Positions 1 through 6,809 of a stretch of 15,035 nucleotides of DNA are shown here, one piece after another (position 1 is the stretch's first letter; each line of letters begins with the position of its first letter). The notes beneath the pieces were generated by a model that worked only from the letters and a program-made list of their open reading frames with translations, was not told the origin of the DNA and searched no databases. The position numbers and the translations under genes are program-made. The stretch lies in NCBI GenBank assembly GCA_035291645.1, contig DATDRQ010000203.1:1-15035 (forward strand). The letters run 5' to 3'. The DNA comes from DATDRQ01 sp035291645. GTDB lineage: Bacteria; Chloroflexota; Anaerolineae; Anaerolineales; UBA4823.

Positions 1-767
1 CCGGGCCTGGGTTTCTCGGCGAGCACGTAACGCTGGTTTTCGTCCAACAGGTATAGCCCGGCCCGGTCGTACTGGATCACATTGCGCAGGTTGACCAGCA
101 CGATCTGCAAGGTTTGGTTCAGGTTACCCGCGCTGGCTAGAGCGGCCATGATATCCCGCATGGCCTCGGCTACCTCGCGCAGCTGGAGCTCTCCTTTGCG
201 TTGACTGGAATGCTGTAGGGCGGCTGACAGGGAACCAGCCAGCAGCTGCAGAGCGGGCTGGACGATCCCGCTTAATTCCTGGGTGGGACCGCAGGCGATC
301 AAGAGCAACCCGATGAGGACCTGCTCCGCTTGCAGCGGCAGGCAAAGACAGACAGGCGCTTCCCGGAAAGTTGTTGATTTAGAAAAAGGGTCTAAGAAGT
401 CGGACGAGTTAGGCAAGACCAACCCGCTCTCAGCCTCCAATCTTTGGCGCAGGAGCGGTTCTTCCAATACAGCCTGGCCCCAGGCTGTCCAGGCAGCCCG
501 GTGGCGCTCTGAATCGCAAGCCAGTGGTCGGATAGCCCGGTCAGACTGGGAGATGGTCAGCACGCAGCCTCCCAGATAGTCTGGCAGAAGCTGGCGAATA
601 TGGGCCAGGGCGGCCTCGCCAGCCCCAACATCGCTGGAAGCCGCCAGGATGGCGCGCCCGGCCGCGCCCAAAGTGTGCAACAGCTGGAGAGTGGCTTCGG
701 GTTCCAGCTCTTGCGGCTCGGCGACCGGTATGACCTGGTTGGCTTTGGTCCGGGAGTTGGTTCCCAT
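1..767 (-). CDS. Tandem GAF-domain sensor protein, C-terminus beyond the window edge
   Basis: An open frame starts at ATG (complement of 765-767) and continues to the left edge, giving 255 residues without a stop, so the output domain is unseen. An AAGGAAGG purine run sits just upstream of the ATG. Two GAF-like stretches are visible. Residues about 35-185 show the GAF core and exit helix (CLCLPLQ, LIGLLLIACG, then LAGSLSAALQHSS). A linker helix leads into a second GAF at about residue 200 (AMRDIMAALASAGNLNQTL, then VIQYDRAGLYLLDENQRYVL). GAF domains bind small ligands or mediate dimerisation in histidine kinases, diguanylate cyclases and phosphatases; which output belongs here cannot be told. 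No membrane segment is seen, so it is probably cytoplasmic. It lies 138 nt downstream of the thioredoxin-like lipoprotein gene on the same strand, separated by a hairpin. No cofactor-binding Cys/His can be assigned. Confidence 0.8.
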   Translation of the reverse strand, partial: MGTNSRTKANQVIPVAEPQELEPEATLQLLHTLGAAGRAILAASSDVGAGEAALAHIRQLLPDYLGGCVLTISQSDRAIRPLACDSERHRAAWTAWGQAVLEEPLLRQRLEAESGLVLPNSSDFLDPFSKSTTFREAPVCLCLPLQAEQVLIGLLLIACGPTQELSGIVQPALQLLAGSLSAALQHSSQRKGELQLREVAEAMRDIMAALASAGNLNQTLQIVLVNLRNVIQYDRAGLYLLDENQRYVLAEKPRP

Positions 768-843
768 GCCTTCCTTGATCCGAGGGTCTCCGAATCCAAA
801 TGCGTGGTTTGGAGACTCCACTCTGATTTATTCAACCAAGGTT

Positions 844-867
844 GGGACGGTCCTGCTCAACCGTCCC
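844..867 (-). terminator. Perfect 8-bp hairpin, possible terminator without U-tract
   Basis: GGGACGGT (844-851) and ACCGTCCC (860-867) form a perfect 8-bp stem around an 8-nt loop. It lies 39 nt past the stop of the thioredoxin-like lipoprotein gene on the minus strand and upstream of the GAF gene. No run of T follows on either strand, so it is a stable hairpin that could end transcription imperfectly or protect a 3' end. An operator role for the GAF gene is also possible. Confidence 0.35.
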
Positions 868-905
868 ATGGATGAGGTCAACTTACTGCAGATCGCCTAA
901 TGATA

Positions 906-1736
906 TCAGAGTTGGTCGGAGATCAGCTGCTCGATTTTCGTGCGCAGCCCGTCTTCAGTGTTGCTGCCGAGCTGGATGTAGCGGATGACCCCCTGGTCAT
1001 CGATGAAGAAAGAGGTGGGCATGAACTGCACCCGGTATGCATCATACACCACGGCGCTCTGGTCCAAGGCCACGGGGAAGGTAACAGCAAACTCGCCGAT
1101 AGTCGCCATAACTGTGTCGAGTTCGTCCTGATTGATGCCATTCACCGAGAGGATCACCACGTTTTGGTCCTGGTACTCCTGGTACAGCTTTTCCAGGACC
1201 GGCATCTCTTCCAGGCAGGGGATGCACCAGGTCACCCAATAGTTAAGCAGAATATTCTTCCCCCGCAGGTCGGAAAGGTTAACTGGCTGCCCGTCGACTG
1301 TCTGCAGGGAAAATTCCGGTGCCTGGAAACCGATGGTCGGCTCGCCGGTCTCTGCAGCCGCGGCTGCAGAGGAGGATTCCGGCGCGGGTTGGGGTACGGC
1401 CCCCGTTTCCGATTGCGACCCAGCAGGTGGGGCCGATTTCAGGGAAGGACTCTCCGGGAGAGCGCCTGCCTGGGCGGCTGGCTGTTCAATGAACGGTTGG
1501 GATTCGACCTGAGGTTGGGAAGCCTGGTCGCCGGGAGCGTTCGAGGCTTCAGCCTGGGTAAGGCCTTCGGCGATATCCACAGAATCGCCGGAAGGATTTA
1601 CCTCGGACAGGGCGATTTCCAGAGATGGGTTTTCCAGGTTTTTGGGGGAGGCTGCTGGACTGCATCCAGCCAAGATCAGACCAGATACCAGTAAAATTAG
1701 ACTCGCGAGTACTCTTAATTCGTTGCGTAAATTCAC
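906..1736 (-). CDS. TlpA/thioredoxin-fold lipoprotein, predicted thiol-disulfide oxidoreductase
   Basis: A 276-residue lipoprotein. I place the start at GTG (complement of 1734-1736), because AGGAGAG lies 4 nt upstream and a clean lipoprotein signal follows at once: NLRNELRVL, a hydrophobic core, and lipobox LAGC with Cys25. An upstream in-frame ATG near 1787 would bury this signal and overlap the -10 box. Residues 26 to about 125 are a Pro/Ala/Ser/Glu-rich linker. The thioredoxin-like domain follows (about 130-276), with active site WCIPC (Cys171, Cys174) and a cis-Pro loop QFMPTSFF. The family reduces or exchanges disulfides outside the cytoplasm (ResA, CcmG, TlpA); the specific partner is unknown. 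No cytochrome-maturation gene is nearby. Cysteines in the CPxxC motifs of the anchored pentapeptide proteins further right could be substrates, but that link is speculative. Confidence 0.88.
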   Translation of the reverse strand: MNLRNELRVLASLILLVSGLILAGCSPAASPKNLENPSLEIALSEVNPSGDSVDIAEGLTQAEASNAPGDQASQPQVESQPFIEQPAAQAGALPESPSLKSAPPAGSQSETGAVPQPAPESSSAAAAAETGEPTIGFQAPEFSLQTVDGQPVNLSDLRGKNILLNYWVTWCIPCLEEMPVLEKLYQEYQDQNVVILSVNGINQDELDTVMATIGEFAVTFPVALDQSAVVYDAYRVQFMPTSFFIDDQGVIRYIQLGSNTEDGLRTKIEQLISDQL

Positions 1737-1785
1737 GCTACTCTCCTGAACTTTTATTCGATCGCCTGCAATGGCGACAGAACTC

Positions 1786-1791
1786 ATTATA
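1786..1791 (-). promoter_or_regulatory. -10 box for the thioredoxin-like lipoprotein gene
   Basis: A perfect TATAAT on the minus strand lies 49 nt before the GTG start, giving an expected leader of roughly 40 nt. No good -35 hexamer is seen at 16-18 bp, so the assignment rests on the -10 and its position. Confidence 0.4.
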
Positions 1792-1921
1792 TAGTATAAA
1801 AACAGCTCCAAGCTCAAGCTGAAAGAACGCTAATGGAAATTTCCGTCATTTGTCCGGAGGCCAGGCCTGTAAAGTTTAGTCATTCGTCGTATTGCAGGAG
1901 GTTTGGAATCAATTAGAATAG

Positions 1922-2101
1922 TCGCCAGAGGCTGCCTGCTACACCGTCCAGTCTGGGGACAGCCTGTCCTCGATCGCCCAGAAGTTTTACGGCAGTGGCT
2001 CGGAAACCAACATCGCCAAGATCTATTATTCCAACCAGGCGACGATCGGCAGCGACCCCAGCAAGATCTACCCGGGCGAGAAGCTTTACATCCCTGACTA
2101 A
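1922..2101 (+). pseudogene. Headless LysM domain remnant
   Basis: The frame ending at TAA 2099-2101 reads as a nearly complete LysM domain from TAC at 1940: YTVQSGDSLSSIAQKFYG, then IAKIYYSNQATI, PSKIYPGEKLYIPD. LysM domains bind N-acetylglucosamine polymers such as peptidoglycan, and this variant (KFYGSGS, KIYPGEKLYIP) resembles the C-terminal LysM of BON-LysM proteins of the YgaU type. Upstream the frame meets TAG at 1919-1921 after only six more codons, and none of these is a start codon, so no intact gene can be built. A good ribosome-binding-like AGGAGG at 1896-1901 is left in place but no usable start follows it in this frame. The likely history is deletion or frameshift of the N-terminal part. 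A sequencing error near 1919-1939 is the alternative. A strong terminator follows at 2188-2224. Confidence 0.7.
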
Positions 2102-2187
2102 ACTGCTGCGTGAAGACCGGCTTGGGTAGATCGATCGTCCCAAGCCTCGCATGGCAGGGCTTCTGCAAATTCAATTATGAAAATATA

Positions 2188-2224
2188 AACATCCGGCCAG
2201 TATCGCTCGCCGGATGTTTTTTTT
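2188..2224 (+). terminator. Rho-independent terminator, possibly bidirectional
   Basis: AACATCCGGC (2188-2197) pairs perfectly with GCCGGATGTT (2209-2218) around an 11-nt loop, and an uninterrupted run of eight T ends at 2224 on the plus strand. This suits termination of transcription through the LysM remnant. Read on the minus strand the hairpin sits about 24 nt past the stop of the 187-residue membrane protein gene and is followed by the U-rich TTTATATTTT, so it probably serves both directions. Confidence 0.85.
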
Positions 2225-2241
2225 CTGTCTCCTGGATCCTG

Positions 2242-2805
2242 CTAGGAGGCCGGCGACAAGGCCGGTTCGGGTGCGTTCGCCGCCTCCCGTTTGACTTTGC
2301 CGTCCTGTTTACCATTTGCTTTGAGTCCGTCCGAAGAGCTGGCTGAGGGATTCTCCTCGGTCTTCTCGGCTGACTTGTGGGCCTGCTTTGCTTTCCGGTA
2401 GGCCTGGCTATAGATCGTCAGCGCTTCGACGTAGACCTGCATCAAAGCGGGTTTCGCTTGCAGACTCTCGTGGGTAAGGTCTCCCAGCTGGAATCCCAAT
2501 CCTTGCGCATAGCCCTCCAGCGCCAGGGCGAAAGCGTCGGCTTCCTGGGGTGGGAGACTGGTTAGCCACGTTCGGAAATCATCTGGGAGGAAGTGAACCC
2601 CTTCTCCGGCTGACCATAAGACGAATGGGTGAGTTGGAGTAGAGACCGGCAGGGTTTTTCGCCCTCGATCGCGGAACCGGGCGATCCAGGTGCGCGGTTT
2701 GTCGGCGATTGATTCAGCCGTTTGATCGATCTGCCCAGAAAACCGGCTGGAAGCCAGCAGATAGCCGATCGAGGCGAAGACTATAAAAAAGAAAACCAGG
2801 TACAT
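2242..2805 (-). CDS. Single-pass membrane protein of unknown family, left paralogue (187 aa)
   Basis: I do not recognise a named family. Residues 1-19 form one hydrophobic helix (MYLVFFFIVFASIGYLLASS), followed by a charged stretch (20-70), a conserved soluble helical domain (about 71-143) and a low-complexity charged, Ser/Ala-rich tail. It is the paralogue of the protein at 13147-13710: both are 187 residues and align without gaps through residue 143, sharing about 33 of 70 positions in 71-140 by hand count, including LP at 73-74, TWL at 79-81, EAD at 88-90, GLG at 102-104 and YSQAYRKA at 132-139. The ATG lies 8 nt after the stop of a 23-residue membrane peptide, with only a weak GAGATACAAG ahead of it, so translational coupling is likely. 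The topology (anchor first, bulk probably cytoplasmic) is inferred. It could be a scaffold or adaptor. Confidence 0.85.
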   Translation of the reverse strand: MYLVFFFIVFASIGYLLASSRFSGQIDQTAESIADKPRTWIARFRDRGRKTLPVSTPTHPFVLWSAGEGVHFLPDDFRTWLTSLPPQEADAFALALEGYAQGLGFQLGDLTHESLQAKPALMQVYVEALTIYSQAYRKAKQAHKSAEKTEENPSASSSDGLKANGKQDGKVKREAANAPEPALSPAS

Positions 2806-2813
2806 CTTGTATC

Positions 2814-2885
2814 TCAGCCGGTGCGCCGCTTTCCGATCAGATAACCTACCACCACGGCGATCGCTATCAAGATGAGAAGCTCCAT
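2814..2885 (-). CDS. 23-residue transmembrane peptide
   Basis: ATG (complement of 2883-2885) is preceded by AAAGGAG with a 7-nt spacer, a strong ribosome-binding site. The frame gives 23 residues: MELLILIAIAVVVGYLIG followed by KRRTG and TGA. It is one hydrophobic helix ending in a basic patch. Its stop is 8 nt before the start of the 187-residue membrane protein, whose own ribosome-binding site is weak, so the two are probably co-translated. The sequence mirrors the N-terminal anchor of the 187-residue paralogues: GYLIGKR here, GYLLASSR and GYFLARSQ there. It may therefore be a duplicated anchor, or a membrane partner of the downstream protein. Function is unknown. Confidence 0.65.
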   Translation of the reverse strand: MELLILIAIAVVVGYLIGKRRTG

Positions 2886-2958
2886 GATGTATCTCCTTTG
2901 CTTAAGCGTCGTTTATGTAGGAATTTTATTCGATTACCGAAGCCAGCCCTCGAACCGG

Positions 2959-2967
2959 ATTATAACA
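2959..2967 (-). promoter_or_regulatory. Extended -10 promoter (TGTTATAAT) of the left membrane-protein unit
   Basis: On the minus strand TGTTATAAT is a perfect extended -10 (TGn plus TATAAT). It starts 6 nt past the stop of the C39-ABC gene and about 74 nt before the 23-residue gene. No good -35 is present, as is usual for extended -10 promoters. The same element in near-identical context (GTGTTATAATCC) precedes the paralogue at 13710. Confidence 0.6.
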
Positions 2968-2973
2968 CAGCCA

Positions 2974-5745
2974 TTAGCCTGAGTTTTCGCTCAATTTCCC
3001 GCTATCGATTGTGAAGCGGCGCCATTCTGCGCTGGCCCACAGTTTTTGGCGGACGGCCTCTTCCGCTTCCAGCAGGGTGCGGTAGCGAGAATCTGGTCGA
3101 TCTCTCAAGCGGGCTGGGTCTCCATCCTCGATGATGCGCCCTTCTTCGATCACCAGGACATGCGGGAATGCCAGGGTCTCGCTGACATCATGGGTGATGC
3201 AGATCAGGGTGGTCGACTTCCAAATCTCGCGCGCGTCTTTCAACAACTGGCGGCGTTTCTCTCGATCCAGTCCGCGGAACGGTTCGTCCAGGATGACCAG
3301 CCGGGGATGCGGGTGCAGCATGGCGCGCCCCAGGCGGACGCGCTGCCCTTCCCCGCCGGACACCAGGCCGCCGCCTTCTCCGAGAGAGGTCTTCATACCC
3401 TCCGGCAGCCTTTCAACCACGCCAAACAGGTCAGCCTGCTGGATGACCATCCCGAGAGGGGAGACGTCCCCCTGGCGCGCCCCGTAGCGCAGGTTGTCGT
3501 AGAGCGAGCGGTTCCACAGGCGCACCGCCGGATCGACCCAGGCAGTGCTCAGGCGCAAGTCCTGGAGGCCTTTTCCATCCAGTTCTTCGCCGTCGACCAG
3601 GATGCGCCCCTCCGCCGGGCGATGCCAGCCCAACAGCAGGCCGACCAGGCTCGACTTGCCCGCCCCTGATGGCCCAACAACTGCCAGATGCTCACCCGGT
3701 GGGACCTGCAAGTCGATCTCATCCAGGATGGTGTGTCCACCCAGCTGCAGGCGCACTGCCTCCAGGACGATCCCGACCGGTTGGTCCTCTGGCAAAGAAG
3801 GCGCGGCTGCCATCGCCCCAGCCGGCGTGGATGGCTGCCAGGCCTGTTCCTCATCCGGCGCGCTGAGCGGCTCCAGCAGCCGCAGGACGCGGTTACGCTG
3901 CATCGGGTAGTAGCGGATCTGGTTGACCAGCGCCTGTCCCAGGGTAGGCAGGCTGAGTGTCCAATAGAACAGGAGCAGGATCTCGTTCGGTTCGCCGCCC
4001 TGGCGGATGTAATTCAACACGATCAGGATGGCGAAGCCTGAATACAACAGGGTGCTGGAGGTCTGGACGTAATTGGCCAGGTTGTAGTAAGCCCGGCCCG
4101 AACGCACCCAATCGGCCAGCTGGCTTTCGTGCTGGCGGCGCAGGGAGCGCTCCGCCCCGTGAGTCTTGGCAGGCACCAGGCCGAGCAGGGCGTCCAGGTA
4201 AAAGCGGCTCAGCGCGCCCGTCTGAGTGCGCAGGCGCAGGTCCTGCTCTTCCAGGATTGGCCGGGACAGGAATGAAATCCCCATGAAGAAGAGGGTGCCG
4301 AGGATAGCGAGGGGAGCGCTGATCGGGTCCAGCCAGATCACGCCCAGGGTGGTCAGGATCAGCTGAAATGAAGTGCGCAGCAGACTCACGGCTAAGGATG
4401 GCAAGAAGCGTAGCTGGCGCAGGTCGTGGGCGCGCTGGCTCATATCTGAGGTCAGACGGCTATGGAAATAGCGGTCGCCCAGGCGGGGAATTTTCTCGAG
4501 CAAGGCGATGCGCAGGCGGATCTCAAGCCGGCGGCCCATACGCAGCATTGTCGAGGCGATCGGCATCTCCAGCAGCAGGGGGACCAGGACGAAAGCCAAT
4601 AGGACGGCGGAAGCCGCAATACGCTGCGAGACGGTGGTCAGGCTCTGGCCGATCTGGACCACCCCCTGGAACAGAAGCGCCTCCACCAGGACGCCGAAGG
4701 CTGCCATGAGCAATGCGATCAACAGGATGAAGGGGGTTAAGAGCCCATCCTCTCGCAACGAGCGCCATATGGTGGTCTCCGGGCGGGTGGCCGGTTCCGA
4801 TAGAGCTGCCTGCAGGTCCGGCGGTAAGGCTTTCTCCACCTGGCCAGCCGGTTCTTCCCCGGTCAGATCGAGCTCGGCTCGCTCCCGCCGGCCCAGGATG
4901 CGGATCAGGACCGCTCCACGCAGCAGCACCTGTTCTTCCACAGGCGGTCGATCCTCTGGCGAGGGGGAGGGCAGGACCGACCAGTACATCTCCGGGATCT
5001 GCAGGGCGTGCTCCGGCGCGGTCCCTTCTTCGATTGCCGGGGCAGGTCCGCCGGCGCGGTTGGCCGCATAGAAGCGCTGGACCGCCTGGCTGGATTCTTC
5101 GCCGGCCAGCAGACCGCCGGCCCGCAGGATGGCCCCCGCCATGCGCGCAGCGGCATCCAGGGCTGCCAGGGCCCGCCAGGAAGCGTCGGCGCTGGCATCA
5201 TCGATCAGCCGATCGATGTCACCCGAATTTACTTTAAGGTCGCCCAGGCGGCGGCGCAGGGGAGCCAGTAGCCCCTGCGAAGTGGCCCATTCCCGCCAGG
5301 CCTGCGCTTCGACCGGGAAGGTGTGGATGAAGACCTCGTTGGCGAAACGTTTCCAACTCGGCCAGCGCCGCCCGGTAGCCGGGTCCATCACCTGCAGGAA
5401 GCCGCCGACCCGGCCCCACACAACCAGGAAGTGGGTCAGGCCGTTGGGCAAGCGCACGACCAGGATGGCGGGCAAGGCCTGCGCCTCGGGCAGGACCAGG
5501 TGATCGGCCGGGACCATGACCTGCTCTGCCTCCAGCCCGAGATGTACCGCCAGGTCTTCCAGGGTATTGATCGAGGTGCCGTCTACGTCCGTCTGGCAGG
5601 CCTCGCGCAGGCGGCCGTAGCTGACCGGGATGCCGAAGCCTTCCAGGATGGATTTAAGGGCAGCCGGACCACAGTCCATCTCTGACGTCTGGACTACTTC
5701 CGGCGCGAAGAAGCGCTGCCCCATAACGGGTGTTTCGAAGATCAT
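2974..5745 (-). CDS. Peptidase-containing ABC transporter (C39 peptidase, membrane domain, ATPase), NHLM-like
   Basis: This 923-residue protein would cleave the leader of a peptide precursor and export the product across the inner membrane. The C39 domain (about 10-150) keeps all expected residues: Gln19 (oxyanion hole), Cys25 in SEMDCGPAAL, His105 in LTHFLVVW and Asp121 in VMDPATG. A long linker with Ala-rich helices and acidic/Pro-rich sequence (about 155-330) precedes the membrane domain (about 340-600, first helix LLTPFILLIALLMAAFGVLV). The ATPase has Walker A GPSGAGKSS (about 690), signature VSGGEGQRV (about 795), Walker B LVILDEPF (about 818) and H-loop ITHD (about 850). The Q-loop Gln is missing: WVDPAVRLW stands where V-P-Q is usual. 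The ATG overlaps the TGA of the HlyD-like gene by 4 nt, so the two are translationally coupled. Bacteriocin export or quorum-peptide export are both compatible. Confidence 0.93.
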   Translation of the reverse strand: MIFETPVMGQRFFAPEVVQTSEMDCGPAALKSILEGFGIPVSYGRLREACQTDVDGTSINTLEDLAVHLGLEAEQVMVPADHLVLPEAQALPAILVVRLPNGLTHFLVVWGRVGGFLQVMDPATGRRWPSWKRFANEVFIHTFPVEAQAWREWATSQGLLAPLRRRLGDLKVNSGDIDRLIDDASADASWRALAALDAAARMAGAILRAGGLLAGEESSQAVQRFYAANRAGGPAPAIEEGTAPEHALQIPEMYWSVLPSPSPEDRPPVEEQVLLRGAVLIRILGRRERAELDLTGEEPAGQVEKALPPDLQAALSEPATRPETTIWRSLREDGLLTPFILLIALLMAAFGVLVEALLFQGVVQIGQSLTTVSQRIAASAVLLAFVLVPLLLEMPIASTMLRMGRRLEIRLRIALLEKIPRLGDRYFHSRLTSDMSQRAHDLRQLRFLPSLAVSLLRTSFQLILTTLGVIWLDPISAPLAILGTLFFMGISFLSRPILEEQDLRLRTQTGALSRFYLDALLGLVPAKTHGAERSLRRQHESQLADWVRSGRAYYNLANYVQTSSTLLYSGFAILIVLNYIRQGGEPNEILLLFYWTLSLPTLGQALVNQIRYYPMQRNRVLRLLEPLSAPDEEQAWQPSTPAGAMAAAPSLPEDQPVGIVLEAVRLQLGGHTILDEIDLQVPPGEHLAVVGPSGAGKSSLVGLLLGWHRPAEGRILVDGEELDGKGLQDLRLSTAWVDPAVRLWNRSLYDNLRYGARQGDVSPLGMVIQQADLFGVVERLPEGMKTSLGEGGGLVSGGEGQRVRLGRAMLHPHPRLVILDEPFRGLDREKRRQLLKDAREIWKSTTLICITHDVSETLAFPHVLVIEEGRIIEDGDPARLRDRPDSRYRTLLEAEEAVRQKLWASAEWRRFTIDSGKLSENSG

Positions 5746-6248
5746 GGGACTGTTTCGTTTGATTGGGGCGATGGATTGCTGCCGGGCGGGCTGCTCCCGA
5801 CGTACTTCCCGGTGGCGCGCATCACCAGCGTGAAGGGGGAAAGCGAATCCACCTCGACTTCCACCTGTCCTTTGCCACCTTCAGCCATCGGCAGCTTGGG
5901 CAGGTCTTCAGACATGACCAGGATCTCGGCCCGGCCAGTATCGGCGGGCGTATCGAACACCATCGCCCGGATGGTCAGCGGAGGCTGGTTCCCGGGACTG
6001 TAAAAGCGCAGCACCGCTGGCTGGCCGGGCTGAATGCGCTCCAGCGACTCCGGGGAGAAGCTAGCCATCAGACGGCCTTGCTCGTCGAAGGCCACCTCCT
6101 GGCTGATCTCGTACAGGCCCACCCGGGCGAAAAAAAACCAGCCGATCAGTAGCAGCATGAGCAAGCTGGCCACGATCAGACCGACCTGAGAGGCACGGTA
6201 GCTGTCGATGTTCATCGAGCGCGTCGAGCGCGAGAATTGCAGGGACAA
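5742..6248 (-). CDS. Minimal HlyD/membrane-fusion-like secretion protein
   Basis: A 168-residue protein that I read as a reduced HlyD-type accessory protein for the ABC exporter. Residues about 22-41 are one transmembrane helix (GLIVASLLMLLLIGWFFFAR). The rest (about 45-160) is beta-rich: VAFDEQGRLMASFSPESLE, then IQPGQPAVLRFY, a barrel-type phrase also found in HlyD family members, and VEVEVDSLSPFTLVMRATG. No coiled-coil hairpin or second lipoyl half is present, so it is roughly half the usual family length; such a stub would fit a cell without an outer membrane. I choose the TTG start (complement of 6246-6248) because GGAG lies 6 nt upstream; the next ATG, 11 codons later, has no ribosome-binding site. 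It is the first gene of the operon with the C39 transporter. Identification by sequence alone is moderate; context supports it. Confidence 0.7.
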   Translation of the reverse strand: MSLQFSRSTRSMNIDSYRASQVGLIVASLLMLLLIGWFFFARVGLYEISQEVAFDEQGRLMASFSPESLERIQPGQPAVLRFYSPGNQPPLTIRAMVFDTPADTGRAEILVMSEDLPKLPMAEGGKGQVEVEVDSLSPFTLVMRATGKYVGSSPPGSNPSPQSNETVP

Positions 6249-6314
6249 GGATTGCTCCGGCAGAAGGTGTTTAAGCAGGTGAGCGGTTGGATTCAGCCCG
6301 GCAGGCCGCGGCTT

Positions 6315-6344
6315 ATTATATAATGAAACAAATCAATGAAACAA
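6315..6344 (-). promoter_or_regulatory. Promoter of the secretion-protein/C39-transporter operon
   Basis: On the minus strand a perfect TATAAT (complement of 6315-6320) lies 18 bp from a weak -35, TTGTTT (complement of 6339-6344). The predicted start is near 6308, giving a leader of about 60 nt to the TTG start. Confidence 0.55.
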
Positions 6345-6419
6345 CGTAGGCTCCTATCCGGCAAAAAGCTCAGTCAAATGTCGTAGGATAAGCTGGTTTT
6401 TCATTCGGTCAAATTGCAC

Positions 6420-6448
6420 TTGTTGCCCATTGGTAGGCATGTTATGAT
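6420..6448 (+). promoter_or_regulatory. Promoter of the first small peptide gene
   Basis: TTGTTG (6420-6425) and TATGAT (6443-6448) are separated by 17 bp. Transcription would start near 6455, about 26 nt before the ATG at 6481. It is divergent from the operon promoter at 6315-6344, so the 100 bp between them is the natural place for shared control. Two GTCAAAT copies (6373-6379 and 6408-6414) lie there, without further evidence that they are operators. Confidence 0.5.
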
Positions 6449-6480
6449 CGCTGCATAGACTGAGTATCAGGGAGATGACA

Positions 6481-6657
6481 ATGAAGGTTAAAACCAATCT
6501 CAAGGCCGGAAATTTTATTTCAAACGCCAACCAGGATGCCAAACAAGTTTTCCAGACCAGCAGTAATTTTATGAACGAGCAGAACAATCAAGTGAAGAAA
6601 CTGGCGAGCGACCTTTCTGCGAAGGCGGGAGGCCTGTGGAATTCGTTGTCCCTCTAA
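6481..6657 (+). CDS. Small exported-peptide candidate 1 (58 aa), MKVxT-KAGN motif
   Basis: I choose the ATG at 6481 because GGGAG ends 6 nt before it; the ATG at 6475 directly abuts that site. The product has 58 residues and begins MKVKTNLKAGN, matching MKVRTGIKAGN of the second peptide (8 of 11 identical), while the rest differs. The remainder is hydrophilic and helix-prone, rich in Asn, Gln, Ser and Lys, without Cys (NFISNANQDAKQVFQ, KKLASDLSAKAGGLW). It lies between two peptide-type ABC transporters and has its own promoter and terminator, so I infer that it is a transported substrate. A ten-residue leader ending at Ala-Gly, with Leu at -4, would suit a C39 peptidase but is unusually short. 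No modification enzyme is nearby. Bacteriocin, signal or surface peptide are all open. Confidence 0.78.
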   Translation: MKVKTNLKAGNFISNANQDAKQVFQTSSNFMNEQNNQVKKLASDLSAKAGGLWNSLSL

Positions 6658-6693
6658 TTATTCTGCCACAGGGGTAGTTGAATTTTCAAATTC

Positions 6694-6730
6694 GAGGTGC
6701 CCGTCCACACGGCTGGCACTTCTTTTTTTT
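6694..6730 (+). terminator. Rho-independent terminator behind the first peptide gene
   Basis: GAGGTGCC (6694-6701) pairs with GGCACTTC (6715-6722) with one G-T pair, around a 13-nt loop, followed by eight T (6723-6730). It sits 37 nt past the stop of the peptide gene and ahead of the second transporter. It implies a short abundant peptide transcript and limited read-through into the transporter. A further hairpin, CTTCGT-GAAT-ACGAAG (6735-6750), lies just behind it. Confidence 0.85.
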
Positions 6731-6809
6731 ACCTCTTCGTGAATACGAAGTTTCCGGATCTCCCCGTGGGCGAAGGAAGCAGAGAAAAGCGGTAGAATTG
6801 AGTGCGAGC

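Noticed and set aside
900..1694. Long plus-strand frame opposite the thioredoxin-like lipoprotein
   Set aside because: The minus strand gives a signal peptide, lipobox and WCIPC active site; the plus frame gives no recognisable domain and is a mirror artefact.
6373..6414. Two GTCAAAT copies, 35 bp apart, between the divergent promoters
   Set aside because: Seven-base matches in AT-rich sequence are weak; kept only as a remark, without evidence for a regulator site.
6628..6654. Internal Gly-Gly near the end of peptide 1 that would release LWNSLSL
   Set aside because: The residues before it lack the hydrophobic -4 position of a C39 site; a heptapeptide signal is conceivable but unsupported.
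6678..6809. N-terminal extension of the second ABC transporter to an ATG at 6678
   Set aside because: The stretch contains a hairpin with eight T, encodes a run of Phe and basic residues unlike the family, and has no ribosome-binding site.
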